Of a DNA stretch of 64,000 nucleotides, positions 9,231 through 19,260 are shown piece after piece. The notes under the pieces are model-generated. The model ran no database searches, was not told the DNA's origin, and saw only the letters and a program-made list of their open reading frames with translations. The DNA comes from Brettanomyces bruxellensis (Eukaryota; Ascomycota; Pichiomycetes; Pichiales; Pichiaceae). The number at the start of each line of letters is the position of its first letter. Position 1 is the first letter of the stretch. The stretch covers positions 434,001-498,000 of the forward strand of contig NC_054686.1 in NCBI RefSeq assembly GCF_011074885.1. Reading direction: 5' to 3'. Made by a program: the position numbers and the translations under genes.

Positions 9231-9839
9231 TATTTCTTGTACCTGAAAATCTAATTGGACAGCTGACTTTTCGTCGTAGTCAAACTTGTGGCAGAAATTG
9301 AACTACATTTCAGGGAGAAGTGGAGGCCAGAAGAGAAAAAAGGAAGGACATGATTTAGCCGTGTGTTTTTGCAGTTAACCCTTCCATTTCTAGTGTCGCT
9401 TTTTTTTTTGTGTAACGAGCAGGGATGGAGGTATTTTTTTTTTTTTCGTGGACTCGATCGCTTCCTGAAAAAAATTTTGGGGCAGCAGTAAAGGAATTAT
9501 GTATGTGGGGCGTATTAGTCTGAAGAGCAGCCTATTATTTTATTGTCTTTAGCGATTGGCACACCTCTGCCTACCATTACAAAACAAACAATATTTGTTG
9601 ATATTTTCTATTTGCGGGAAAATTCCGTAATAATTTATTACCACTCGCAGGTCTAATGTAATGTAAAATGTACGTTAATATTATTTAACCAAACATTCCA
9701 ACCGCCGCCCCCTCTCTACAATAACAACGTCAACAAAATAATATTTCTCTCGCACGCAGATCCATCCTGCTTTTTTTTTTTATTTTGCTTTTTTCTTTCT
9801 TTCATTTTTCTCTGTCGTCCCCACTTGGCGTTATCTATT
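9231..9839. other. Spacer upstream of the globin gene
   Basis: This 609-base spacer lies between two minus-strand genes and should contain the globin promoter and the MED16 3' end. It has several poly(dT) runs (around 9401-9411, 9434-9445 and 9771-9781). No gene is supported. Confidence 0.5.
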
Positions 9840-12800
9840 TCACAAATTGGCCCAAGAACCACCGCAGAAGCAGATCCTTTGGTAATGCTGGAAAACCGGA
9901 TTCTCAATTAAGCTTGGATGGCCGGGTACAAAAAGTGTCTCGTCATGAAGAGAGGAAATCGCGCCACAGCGAATACAAAATCTCATTGCCAATTTTTTAA
10001 TCTCGCCGTTTGAGGCCTCATTGTGTCCCAAGCTGTCAGCTGCAACTTCCCGGCTGATCCTATGATTTGCACGGCTGAGAGATGCATCGTCGGTAAGAAA
10101 CTTTCCGTACTCTATGAATTGCTCCGGCTTTACGAGCTGCTTTCTTAAAGTATCCAACACGAGTCCTTCGTAGCAATTCATCGCGATTACTCTCTTGGCC
10201 CCTTGCTTTGACAACTCGAAGTTTGTACCTGTTAGCAATATGCCGCTATCGGTCGAATTATTCTCTCCAGCCTTCTCATCTTCAAATGATGTGCTCTTCT
10301 CCTTCTTAATCTGCACTGAGGTGGCTGCCATATCCTCAAGTTCTTTTGACTCTTCGTGTGCAACTGTGTTTCCTGATTTTCCTTCCATCTCTAAAAATTC
10401 GGTTATTTCCGACTCATCGTTATAATCATCCAACCTGAGCCACTGCGTGTCGTAGAAGTACATATTTGGCACATCCACTTCGGGTGATGACAATATGGTT
10501 CTGTCGAATATGGTGCAGAGCTTCCGAACTGGCTCGATGAAATTTTTTGCAACATATCCCTGGCAGACTATCTGCTGCTCAACAGCCAAGGATGTCGCTG
10601 GATCAAGCCCCAAGTTCCGCAATGGACTGTCGGCCTCCAAAAGAAACTTCTCGAACATCTGAAGAGGAACTGGACAGCTGTCAATCATACAACCTATTCT
10701 CAGATATGCCTCGATGGTTGGATGTTCTATAATTGCCTTAGTGAGTGGGCTTCCCTTATCATTTCCTACACCTTTCCCTGTAGATGTATCCCCACTGTCT
10801 ACAATTCCATCCATCACCGATGCCGACGGATTTAAAAGCAGCCTTTTCGAAACCTCTTGAAACGCACCCATCGGATTTTCTGGTGTGATGTATGCAGTTA
10901 ACGATGAATAGTGTTTTTCCACGAACTTCTGTACAAAGGAGAATAGTCTTCTGATATTCGCGATGGAAAATATTAGAAATGACCTGGGCACCTTACCTAA
11001 CACCAATGGCACAACAAAAAGCCTCGTAATCAACTTCTCTATCTCTTGCTTGTTGTCACGCTTGAACGCAGTACTCAACTCTAAGAGCTCCTTGCTCAAA
11101 AGGGTGACATAATCCAAGCACCATCTGATCGCACCGATTATGTATATGATACTGTCCTCACGAACTTTCGAATTTGCGTATGTATCTAGCACGGTCATAC
11201 CTTTTCGAGAAAACCTTTGCATGTTCGAATAAATCGTATGGATGGCATACATTACCGAAGAGGCCACAAAGCGCATGTTCAGTATTGAAAGAGCAACTTT
11301 CGCACTTCTGTTTCTTTTCCAATTCAATCCAGTACCCAAAGAGAGCTGTAACGTTAAAATACGCTGTAATGGCTGGTTTTGCGTCATTTTATCAGTTTGT
11401 TCGGTGGATATATCAATATTCAAGTTAATTGCTCTCTGTGCCTCCTGTAAAATTGCAACGAGCAGTCTGTAAGAATACCCCTCAGAGACAACTTTTGCAA
11501 CGTTAACTAATTCGGTCTTTATAGCAACAATTAGGTCATCGGTAAAAAAGCCCATATAGCAAGCACTAGTATGGCATAGTGCAACTGCAGCTGCTGTGCC
11601 TAAAAGAAGGCCTTTTCTCTTTGCCTTTCTAAATTCTTTGCTCACCCTGGATTCTGCACATCTAATGTGAAGCCTGGATCCACCAAACGGAAGTGCCACA
11701 TAAGCACATAAGTTTGGGGAAACACAGCAATATTCAGTTTGAAAGTTTATTTTTGGGAACTCGAATCCTGCGTCAAGCAGAGATGTAAGTGTCTTTGGTA
11801 AGCAAGGGTTCTCCGAGTCCGGAGACTCTGAGTATTTGTTCCAAACAACCTCGAATGAATTACGGTCAATGATACGAATCATCCCGTTACAAAAAACAAG
11901 GCAAAGAAGCATGTCTAGACCCATCGGTTCTATGGACAGGATCGATTCGTTAAACGTAAATCTCTGCTTGTAGATCATTGTATAATGACTGCCAGAGTTT
12001 TGAATTTCCGATGCTTTTTCGCTATTACCTTTCAAATCTTTAAATGCTTGGTGTATGCTTGCATCGTCCGAGACCTCTTTAAGTTGATATCTTAATAGAC
12101 TAGTCTGAACAGGATCACTTCCAAAACGCCGTTCCTTTTCAAAAGTGAGAAGAACTTCGAATTCTGTTGTTAGATGGAAATTTGGAGAAATCAGGTCGAT
12201 GCAAACCAGTCTTTGATTGTTTGCAGACAAATCGCCTAGGTTATACTTAAATATCTTTCCAATAACGAGCTTCGGGGGAATACGTTCATTGTCTGGAACT
12301 CTGTAACTTGGAACTTTTGCCAAATGCTTGGATGCCTCAATCAGATATCCCCAATCAATCTCAATATCGTAAAACTTCAAAGAGTTCGAGGATATTGTGT
12401 GAATAGCAACAACAATATGACCGGCCCTTGAAAAGGCAATCGACGCATCGAGAACCTCATCATCGGGACCATCCAAGTCAAGCATGGAACAAACTTTCCT
12501 GTACTCAATACCATGATCTTCCTGATGCCAAAGGCAAATTTGGCCATTTCTTCTGACTCCTATACAAGCTTGCTTTGTCATCAATGGATGCATGGCTCCA
12601 TATGGTTTATATTGACTTGCACTATAGGTGTAGCAATATCCTGCAGCATCCTGTGATGCAGCTCCAAGTTTAGCAGCACATCCATTTGGAATTGGAGAAT
12701 TAGGATTTTGTTTTGTTTTCACCGCGGGTGCAGTCGCAATCACTGGTTTTTGAATGTTCAACCATCTCATGGTGACCAATTGGTTCAGTTTTCTTTTCTT

Positions 12801-12851
12801 TGGTGTAGATATATCTGGGACAGGGAGCTTGTCGCGTCCGAATAAAATATC
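9840..12851 (-). CDS. MED16: Mediator subunit 16 (Sin4), C-terminal part downstream of a -1 frame change
   Basis: This is the long second frame of MED16/SIN4, a tail-module subunit of the RNA polymerase II Mediator complex acting in the nucleus. The frame is open from 12851 but has no ATG before 12768; the next upstream codons read DKLPVPDISTPKKRKLNQ and then TMRWLNIQKPVIA, which fits the conserved step between the N-terminal beta-propeller blades of Med16. IGVRRNGQICLWHQ near the start also matches the Sin4 propeller. The middle is helical. The C-terminus carries paired cysteines, CIRCG about 40 residues from the end and CFCGG at the end, a likely zinc site typical of Med16. Combined with the upstream piece the protein is about 1,180 residues, against 974 in S. 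cerevisiae Sin4. It is continuous with 12785-13366 except for one base. Confidence 0.82.
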   Translation of the reverse strand, partial: DILFGRDKLPVPDISTPKKRKLNQLVTMRWLNIQKPVIATAPAVKTKQNPNSPIPNGCAAKLGAASQDAAGYCYTYSASQYKPYGAMHPLMTKQACIGVRRNGQICLWHQEDHGIEYRKVCSMLDLDGPDDEVLDASIAFSRAGHIVVAIHTISSNSLKFYDIEIDWGYLIEASKHLAKVPSYRVPDNERIPPKLVIGKIFKYNLGDLSANNQRLVCIDLISPNFHLTTEFEVLLTFEKERRFGSDPVQTSLLRYQLKEVSDDASIHQAFKDLKGNSEKASEIQNSGSHYTMIYKQRFTFNESILSIEPMGLDMLLCLVFCNGMIRIIDRNSFEVVWNKYSESPDSENPCLPKTLTSLLDAGFEFPKINFQTEYCCVSPNLCAYVALPFGGSRLHIRCAESRVSKEFRKAKRKGLLLGTAAAVALCHTSACYMGFFTDDLIVAIKTELVNVAKVVSEGYSYRLLVAILQEAQRAINLNIDISTEQTDKMTQNQPLQRILTLQLSLGTGLNWKRNRSAKVALSILNMRFVASSVMYAIHTIYSNMQRFSRKGMTVLDTYANSKVREDSIIYIIGAIRWCLDYVTLLSKELLELSTAFKRDNKQEIEKLITRLFVVPLVLGKVPRSFLIFSIANIRRLFSFVQKFVEKHYSSLTAYITPENPMGAFQEVSKRLLLNPSASVMDGIVDSGDTSTGKGVGNDKGSPLTKAIIEHPTIEAYLRIGCMIDSCPVPLQMFEKFLLEADSPLRNLGLDPATSLAVEQQIVCQGYVAKNFIEPVRKLCTIFDRTILSSPEVDVPNMYFYDTQWLRLDDYNDESEITEFLEMEGKSGNTVAHEESKELEDMAATSVQIKKEKSTSFEDEKAGENNSTDSGILLTGTNFELSKQGAKRVIAMNCYEGLVLDTLRKQLVKPEQFIEYGKFLTDDASLSRANHRISREVAADSLGHNEASNGEIKKLAMRFCIRCGAISSLHDETLFVPGHPSLIENPVFQHYQRICFCGGSWANL

Positions 12852-13366
12852 TCAGCAGTATTAAATGATGTCCTAGAATATTGGATTGGTGGCAAACTAG
12901 GAAGAACGCTATTAGTCTTCTTGGATTCGTCACTGTTGCCGTTCCCTGGCAAAAACTCGGATGGTTGTTTATCCGGGGATAATATTCTTATCCCTGTTAC
13001 TAGTATTGAAACATTTCCATTCTCATCTGCAGTGAAAAGATCCCATCCAGTATTACTGAAAGACACCAGTTCAAGCTTAGGTAATACTTTTGGCACTTTA
13101 TTACTCTCTGCATTTGAATCTGTTAATGGCTTGTCATCCACATAAGAAGACTCGATTCTGAAAGGTGTTGGAGGGGCTAACTGCCAAGTTCGTCCATTTA
13201 CACATTCAAGGAAAGTTATGTAAAGATTTGCCTCAAAGTTGTTTTCTCCTGGGCTGTATGCAATGTGTCCTTGTCTTGACCATGATATTAGTCTTTTTTG
13301 TTTTCCTCCTTGAGATCTTCTGACAAGGGTGTCACTTATTGGATAAAATGGAGTGTCCTTATTCAT
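12785..13366 (-). CDS. MED16: Mediator subunit 16 (Sin4), N-terminal part ending at a frame change
   Basis: This 193-residue frame holds the start of Med16. LISWSRQGHIAYSPG and NLYITFLECVNGRTWQL match the beginning of the Sin4 beta-propeller (family pattern: SWSKxGxIAYS and LTFLExxNGxxW). It ends QIYLHQRKEN at a TGA at 12785-12787. The downstream frame is already open from 12851, so the two overlap for about 67 bases and need a -1 shift to join. No TACTAAC branch site lies on this strand nearby, so an intron is not supported. The start is the first ATG and leaves little sequence before the propeller, as in Sin4. Confidence 0.82.
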   Translation of the reverse strand: MNKDTPFYPISDTLVRRSQGGKQKRLISWSRQGHIAYSPGENNFEANLYITFLECVNGRTWQLAPPTPFRIESSYVDDKPLTDSNAESNKVPKVLPKLELVSFSNTGWDLFTADENGNVSILVTGIRILSPDKQPSEFLPGNGNSDESKKTNSVLPSLPPIQYSRTSFNTAEIFYSDATSSLSQIYLHQRKEN

Positions 13367-13719
13367 AATGAAATTTGTCTTTGCCCACTATTTTTAAACC
13401 AAAAAAAATAGCTTTGTACAGATATCACTATTACTCACTAATAAAGAAGAAGCAAGACGATGTTACTTGTTTCAAAATGCGTTCCTTTTATTCAACTTCT
13501 TATGTAGCCTTGTCTATCTCTTCGAGAAGTCGCATATTAAATTTCGAGTCTTTTTTCCCCCCCTCATCTGTTCCCGGGATCTTTTTGTCCATGAAATATT
13601 TCAATTACACTCGAGATGACAACAATACAATATTTTGCCAAGGCATCGACTAACGAGCAGATTCAAATACATTTTTCCACAAATAATATACAGAATTTAG
13701 ACACGATATAGATTAACCA
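13367..13719. other. Divergent promoter region MED16/ERS1
   Basis: This 353-base spacer lies between genes read away from each other, so it should contain both promoters. I see no other feature. Confidence 0.5.
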
Positions 13720-14592
13720 ATGGCTTTTGGTGATATCTGTGGATGGATATGTGCTTGGTCATGGGTAAGCAAAAAGAAGATAGAGTGTGAATAATAAATT
13801 GGACTACATAGAGGCTTTTGTTTTTAACTCTCTATGCTACCTATTATACTAACACCCGCTCAGGGCTTAGCCTATTACCCAACATTGCTTTTAAATTATA
13901 GAATAAAATCATCCAATGGTGTCTCTATAGATTCGATCTCTCTAAGTCTCATGGGTTACACTGCTTATTTGGTTTCAGTTTGTCTGCAATTGTTCAACCC
14001 AGAGGTCAGATCCCAATTTCAATTGGTCTACAATACCCTTCCAGTTATATCTTCATCGGATTTATTTTACTCCATGCATGGAGTGTTTGTTATTCTTGTT
14101 ATTTTTAGTCAATGCCTTTGGGGTGCCAAGTTATGGGGATTCAAAGACCGACTCAAACGTCGTCCACATAGGATTACGTACATAGTGTTCTCTTTCTTTT
14201 GTTTCTTCGTCTTATTTGATTGGTTTTTTCAGAACAGTCAATATCGGCTCCTCAACTTTGTCATGGATCTTGCATACTTCAAGGTTATTACAAGCTGTAT
14301 CAGATACATTCCGCAAGTCCTGCAGAACAAGCGCAGGAAATCCATGTATGGATCTTCAAAATCCCAACTTTTGCTAGATATGATTGGCTGCTTATTTTCA
14401 GTACTTGAAATAGGGATAAAGAATGACCGACCACTTGCTGAAGCATTATCATTGAACAGGGGAAAACTTGGTCTTATAGCTATATCAGTTTTGTTCGATA
14501 CGACTTTTGTGATCCAATTCTGGTTATACTCTTCCGATGATAGTCTTTCACATTCTATAGAGATGGACAGCTTCAAATACAGAGCCAAATAA
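13720..14592 (+). CDS. ERS1: Ers1, cystinosin-family lysosomal/vacuolar transporter (spliced)
   Basis: Exons are 13720-13764 and 13864-14592, giving 257 residues (S. cerevisiae Ers1 has 260). Exon 1 encodes MAFGDICGWICAWSW and exon 2 continues GLAYYPTLLLNYRIKSS. The GWICAWSWGLAYYPTLLLNY join restores the first helix and first PQ-loop, which carries a cystinosin-like Y-P-x-x-x-x-N-Y pattern. The second PQ-loop is CIRYIPQVLQNKRRKSM near residues 160-175. Seven membrane helices are expected. Cystinosin exports cystine from lysosomes with protons; yeast Ers1 is the endosome/vacuole homologue. The splice is supported by GTAAGC, TACTAAC and CAG in the right order and by the in-frame join. Without the intron the ORF would begin with a non-conserved MLPIILTPAQ. 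Confidence 0.88.
13765..13863 (+). other. ERS1 intron, 99 nt
   Basis: Donor GTAAGC at 13765, exact branch site TACTAAC at 13847-13853, and acceptor CAG ending at 13863, only 10 bases after the branch site. Removing it joins two in-frame halves of the conserved first transmembrane/PQ-loop segment. Confidence 0.88.
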
Positions 14593-14951
14593 TAATTTGC
14601 ACGAACGGAACATTTTTCTTTTCAAATTATAGATTTAGGCTAATTACAATCCTTGATTTTTTTATTTTCACCCATTTCTTTCTCTGAGTTCCGCATTATA
14701 TAAGCCGTCCTGATTTTTACATATTTTTCCTTTCCCTTCCGTTATGTTTAGTTTTGTTTCGTTTTTTTTCTCTCACTCTTTGACCGTTTTACGCATCCTT
14801 ATCCAATGGTCGCGACGAACTTGGCCGTTTATTTTTCTACCGCATTGTTTTTCAATTCTTCTCAGACAGACATTCAAGAGTTCATGTAGTAGGCTTACGA
14901 GTACCTGAAGACATATAATTTATGCAATTTGACGGCTAATTTTACAAGAAA
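14593..14951. other. Spacer between ERS1 and RTC1
   Basis: This 359-base T-rich spacer carries the ERS1 3' end and the RTC1 promoter. Nothing else is recognised. Confidence 0.5.
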
Positions 14952-17900
14952 ATGTCTGAAAATGATGGGAAAATTTATCCGCCATCTAATAAGAGGGGGT
15001 ATACTTCCACTAAAGTTTCACCTGTGGGCTCTACCCAAAATAGTGGTTTCAGATCCCTGAGTTCATCTCCTTCTTCTCCCATATACTTGTATGAAAATGG
15101 CAGAAGACACAGTGGATCCTCGCATGTATCCTCATCATTTTATGGAAATTCGTCTATAGAACCAATAAATAGCAGTTCAAGACAAGGTAGCGCCGGAAAT
15201 ATATCAAAATCGAGCTGCTCATCTGTCAATGGCTATGGAATGAGTGCATATAATGCACCAGCAACGAGTTTCCCATTACATTCAACTTCAAACCAGCGTT
15301 CAATTTACAGTTCATCCAAGGGGAAAGTTGTATTTCAAACTAATGGGGAGATTCTTTCACTGGCAAAATCAAATGCTACTCCCAACCTCTTTGCTATAAG
15401 TGGACAGAAGAGTCTTCAATTGGTAAGGATCTCAGAAACGGAAATAGCCCTTGAATATGATTTAGTGACACAACCGGGACATAGGAGAAACACAAAATTT
15501 GGGTTAATCAGTGACCTGAAATTTGGCCATCATGCATATGGCCGTCACATTGCTGCGTCGACTCTTTCTGGATCCATATACTTATACAACTTGGATAGGG
15601 GAAATAGAATTCAAAGTACATTAAACGAGCATCAAAGGGCTGTGAATTCGATCGATTTTTCTACAACTGCCCCATATAGGCTTGTTTCAGGTTCTCAAGA
15701 CGGCAAGATGAAAATTTGGGATATCAGAATGCGAAATGCACGAGCTGCAACCACAATCAGCGGAAACTGGGATGCCGTGAGATGTGTTCAGTTCAATCCT
15801 CGGCATGAGAACACAATTTGTTGTATCACCGATTCCGGTGTTATTCAGAAATGGGATATTAGGAATCCAAGCACGTTCGAAAGAAGATTAAATGCACATT
15901 CTGGGCCGGGCCTTACTTTGGATTTCCATCCGGAACTAGACTACATTGTAACTGGAGGCAGGGATAAGCAGCTCGAAATTTGGAGCATGGGATCTGGATC
16001 CGAATATAGCAGAGAGCCGGACCACGTTATTTATACATCAGGACCGATATACAAGGTTTGTTGGTGTAGAGGTCGTGGAAATGGATCTATCATGAACACA
16101 GATATTGCCACGTGCTTTCTAAATGATGATCCCTGTGTGCAAATCTGGAGTTTATCAAGAAAATACATCCCAAAGCACACGGTAGAATATCACACCAATC
16201 AAATCACTGGATTACTATGGAAATCTCCCAGATATCTTGTCACATGTTCGAAGGATAAGACTTTGATTCAACATGACATTTTCAAGGAGCCAAATGTAAT
16301 TGACAATTATCCTAGTGGTGCCATTTCTTGGAATCCCAATGGTGCCAATGACTTTATATTTGTGAAGCAGGATAAAAATGACTTCAATACATTTAAAGAG
16401 CCATCGAAGGTTTCAAGTTTATTCAAGAGCACTGCACCAGAGTTACCAAATTCCGTGGTTCATAAGTCTAGAACCTCATCTGCATCTGTCGATATTTTAC
16501 AGCACCCTTTACAATCTTCAGTTTCATTGGCTTCTTACATAAATTCAGGAACGGAAAAGAATATCAAAAGAATTCCTCCGATATCAAGAAAATCCAGCAG
16601 CTTTTACGCTCATTCACAAAATTACGCTGCTATTTCACCTATTACCGTTCCCATCGATTTGGCATTGCCCCAAAATGATCCAGAAGTGTTTACTTTCCTT
16701 TCAGCAAAATACCAAATTAGTATTCCCAAGGGTAAAGACCTCGCTCAAATATGTGAGGAAAATGCCAAGGTTGCATCTTTGGCGGGAAAACCCCGTGACT
16801 ATCAAGTATGGAGAGCAATAAGGTTTAGCATTATATACCAGATGTCACAAGAGCATGAAAATAAGGATAACACCTCCAAAAAAGATGGCAGTGGGCCTTA
16901 TAGTGGTACTACTAACAAAGAGTCTACCCTCAGTGTTCAGTCAACATTATTCCAGAATGGTAACTCTACAGAATCGTATCAGTCCAGTTTCAAATCATCT
17001 GAGGAAAGCCATCGTCTGAATTCGTCTACAGATGATCAGTCTAAGTTGGAGGAACCCAAAAAAGCCAAAAGCATATATCCTGACAGTGGTAGAAGAAGCA
17101 GTCAACGGAAAAAAGAAAGACTGCACTTCACAAATAATGACGTGAGAAGTAAGGAAGCAGATAAATATGAAAATGCAATTGCAGATGAGGAGGAGGATGT
17201 TTCAACTAGTCCTGCCGCCTTCACTGGTGATGTGATAGCACAGCCGATGACTATTAAAAAAAGTGATAATAGGACGTTTGGAAGTTTCAAAAATAGATAC
17301 TCTTTCACTGGAAGCAGCGTTGACTTTGATAACGAAAGGGTATTGTCTCCTTCGTCTTCAGTAGGAACTACAAAGTCGGCAATTCTGCCTAGAGTACCAG
17401 TATTTTCAAGTCTAAACTCCAGTGAGGAGGAAGGTAAAATTCTAAAAAGCATTCTTTCAAGAAAGACCAGTGCCAACACCTTACGAAGAAACGTTTCCAC
17501 TGGTGAACCAAGCCAGCTTACAGAAATTCTAAAACATGGTGTTTCTACCTTCACCGAGCATCGGGCGCAGTTTAACTTGAAAAACGATCAGCATGGAAAT
17601 ACCAACCTTCAAGTACCGTGGTACCCCTCGGATTTAATAAAGCAAGCTGCCGAATTCAGTGCAAAGCAGGGTGATGTTCTTCTCTGTGCGACTTTTGCCT
17701 TGCTTTTCAGGAGTGCTTACCCTGATAGTATTACCTCACGGCAGGCAGAGGAATGGATACTCTCATATCACAAGGCACTTCTCCGCCATTGCTTGTTTAG
17801 TTGTGCAGCTGCAGTTGTGAAGAAAGCAGCAGACTCTTACGAGTCATTCAAAACAATTGGGCAGACCAAGACGTCAGTTAGGTTGTACTGCAACAATTGT

Positions 17901-18176
17901 CATAGTCTTATTGCAAATGAAGTGTCTAAGAAAAGGCTCCAAGAGGGAGATGAGAATGTTGAATTTGGCTTTTGGTACTGTGACAAGTGCTCCAAGAGGC
18001 AGGGAAATTGTGCATACTGTGAAGAGCCACTTAAAGGTCTTTGTATGGCTCTCTTAGGATGCGGTCATAAAGGACACTTCAAATGTTTTAGAGCTTGGTT
18101 CATTGATGAAAACCAGTCAAGTTGTCCATCATGCGGAACGCCGGTCGTTCAATATGAAAAGCAGGTTGTTATGTAA
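14952..18176 (+). CDS. RTC1: Rtc1/Sea2 (WDR24), SEA/GATOR2 complex subunit with WD40 repeats and C-terminal RING
   Basis: The 1,074-residue protein begins with a Ser-rich 110-residue segment. A WD40 propeller follows at about 120-480 (for example residues near 235-255: RLVSGSQDGKMKIWDIR, and later IVTGGRDKQLEIWSMG). A long Ser-rich linker follows, then a helical segment near 885-960, and a C-terminal Cys/His-rich RING-type module from about residue 980 (YCNNC, YCDKC, CAYC, CGHKGHFKC, CPSC). This order is that of WDR24/Rtc1, which together with Sea4 and Mtc5 forms the SEACAT (GATOR2) part of the vacuolar SEA complex regulating TORC1 in response to amino acids. Mtc5 (WDR59) shares the layout but carries an RWD domain that I do not see here. 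S. cerevisiae Rtc1 is longer (1,341), mainly in linkers. Confidence 0.87.
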   Translation: MSENDGKIYPPSNKRGYTSTKVSPVGSTQNSGFRSLSSSPSSPIYLYENGRRHSGSSHVSSSFYGNSSIEPINSSSRQGSAGNISKSSCSSVNGYGMSAYNAPATSFPLHSTSNQRSIYSSSKGKVVFQTNGEILSLAKSNATPNLFAISGQKSLQLVRISETEIALEYDLVTQPGHRRNTKFGLISDLKFGHHAYGRHIAASTLSGSIYLYNLDRGNRIQSTLNEHQRAVNSIDFSTTAPYRLVSGSQDGKMKIWDIRMRNARAATTISGNWDAVRCVQFNPRHENTICCITDSGVIQKWDIRNPSTFERRLNAHSGPGLTLDFHPELDYIVTGGRDKQLEIWSMGSGSEYSREPDHVIYTSGPIYKVCWCRGRGNGSIMNTDIATCFLNDDPCVQIWSLSRKYIPKHTVEYHTNQITGLLWKSPRYLVTCSKDKTLIQHDIFKEPNVIDNYPSGAISWNPNGANDFIFVKQDKNDFNTFKEPSKVSSLFKSTAPELPNSVVHKSRTSSASVDILQHPLQSSVSLASYINSGTEKNIKRIPPISRKSSSFYAHSQNYAAISPITVPIDLALPQNDPEVFTFLSAKYQISIPKGKDLAQICEENAKVASLAGKPRDYQVWRAIRFSIIYQMSQEHENKDNTSKKDGSGPYSGTTNKESTLSVQSTLFQNGNSTESYQSSFKSSEESHRLNSSTDDQSKLEEPKKAKSIYPDSGRRSSQRKKERLHFTNNDVRSKEADKYENAIADEEEDVSTSPAAFTGDVIAQPMTIKKSDNRTFGSFKNRYSFTGSSVDFDNERVLSPSSSVGTTKSAILPRVPVFSSLNSSEEEGKILKSILSRKTSANTLRRNVSTGEPSQLTEILKHGVSTFTEHRAQFNLKNDQHGNTNLQVPWYPSDLIKQAAEFSAKQGDVLLCATFALLFRSAYPDSITSRQAEEWILSYHKALLRHCLFSCAAAVVKKAADSYESFKTIGQTKTSVRLYCNNCHSLIANEVSKKRLQEGDENVEFGFWYCDKCSKRQGNCAYCEEPLKGLCMALLGCGHKGHFKCFRAWFIDENQSSCPSCGTPVVQYEKQVVM

Positions 18177-18321
18177 TGAAATTGTGCTTACTTTAGTGTC
18201 TACACTGGAAATTTTGTGTATGAATATATAGAAAGCAAAGAAGTACAGCACAATATTCGATATAAATGTAATATAATTCGACCAAGCCCAGTAATTAAAT
18301 TAACTATAGCTTCCTCTGGCC

Positions 18322-19260
18322 TTATTTCCCGATAGGCGTAACCTGTTGCGTCATAAATTCTGCAAAATCTTCCCAATATTTCGGAAATGTAATCGTGTCA
18401 TTATGATGTGCATTCTTATATTTTTTCCATGTTTTGCTGGATGACTTACTTATGTCATAGAGTGTTTGCATATGAGATGGTGGAACAATCTCATCTTTCC
18501 CCGCACTAAGGAAAAGAACCGGTATTCCAGCCGGAATGGTCTTCATGTAGTCTTCCGAAGGCCAGATTTCATGGCACAAAAATGTAAATGGACGAAGGAA
18601 GGGGAAAAGATAAGGAATGACTTTTCTAATGCTTAGAAACGTGTTGTCTAGAATTAACCCGGAAATGATTGTTGGATACTTTGCGACTATATATATGGCA
18701 ACTGCACCACCAATTGAACGTCCGTAGCACACTACTGATGATCTTGAAAGTTGTTCTGACTGTTCAATGTATTTAATCACAGCGTCAGCATCTAATTTGA
18801 GACCTTTTTCGCTGGGAGTGCCCGTCGAATGTCCGTACCCTCTGTAGGAATAGATAAACACGTTGTAATTCAGCACTTCGTATATGTATTTCACCACGGG
18901 AAGAAAGTTACCTATATTTCCTGCATTGGGACTAAGAACAAGTATTGTTTTGTTGGAGTAGTCGGGACTGGTTGAATCGTGAAGTAAAAGATAAGATTTG
19001 AGCGTTTCACCATCATCTGTATGAATATCCACAGATTGGTACGGAAGTCCGTATTCATCAGGTGTGCTAACCTTATCACGGCTTCCGTTCAATCCAGCTG
19101 GATAAACAACCTTGGATTGAAACACATAAAGTGCTGCCAGCCCTATTGCAGCCACGGAGGCACCAGCTATAACAGACGTCTTTGCAAGCTTCCAAAGTAT
19201 AAGTGAAAAGGTTGAGGAAGAAAATGTGCCTCCGTCCGAAGTATCATTCACTTGCCTCAT
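18322..19260 (-). CDS. Alpha/beta hydrolase of the BEM46/ABHD13 family (YNL320W-like)
   Basis: The 312-residue protein has one N-terminal membrane segment at about 28-48 (LAKTSVIAGASVAAIGLAAL). An alpha/beta hydrolase domain follows: SPNAGNIGNFL (oxyanion-side loop), YSYRGYGHSTG, and the nucleophile elbow GRSIGGA with the catalytic Ser. The likely acid is in SAGKDEIVP and the His in NAHHND near residue 285. The order and the GRSIGG motif are those of ABHD13/Bem46 proteins, which are membrane-anchored hydrolases of unknown substrate; S. pombe Bem46 is linked to polarity. S. cerevisiae YNL320W has 284 residues. It is convergent with RTC1, with only 145 bases between stops. Confidence 0.85.
   Translation of the reverse strand: MRQVNDTSDGGTFSSSTFSLILWKLAKTSVIAGASVAAIGLAALYVFQSKVVYPAGLNGSRDKVSTPDEYGLPYQSVDIHTDDGETLKSYLLLHDSTSPDYSNKTILVLSPNAGNIGNFLPVVKYIYEVLNYNVFIYSYRGYGHSTGTPSEKGLKLDADAVIKYIEQSEQLSRSSVVCYGRSIGGAVAIYIVAKYPTIISGLILDNTFLSIRKVIPYLFPFLRPFTFLCHEIWPSEDYMKTIPAGIPVLFLSAGKDEIVPPSHMQTLYDISKSSSKTWKKYKNAHHNDTITFPKYWEDFAEFMTQQVTPIGK

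Noticed and set aside
13834..13863. MLPIILTPAQ as the start of ERS1
   Set aside because: These codons contain the intron branch site and acceptor. The spliced start at 13720 gives the conserved N-terminus and expected length.
16910..16916. TACTAAC inside RTC1
   Set aside because: The reading frame continues unbroken through it (GTTNKEST) and no donor site or frame change is nearby. A similar chance match is at 55090-55096 in RLM1.
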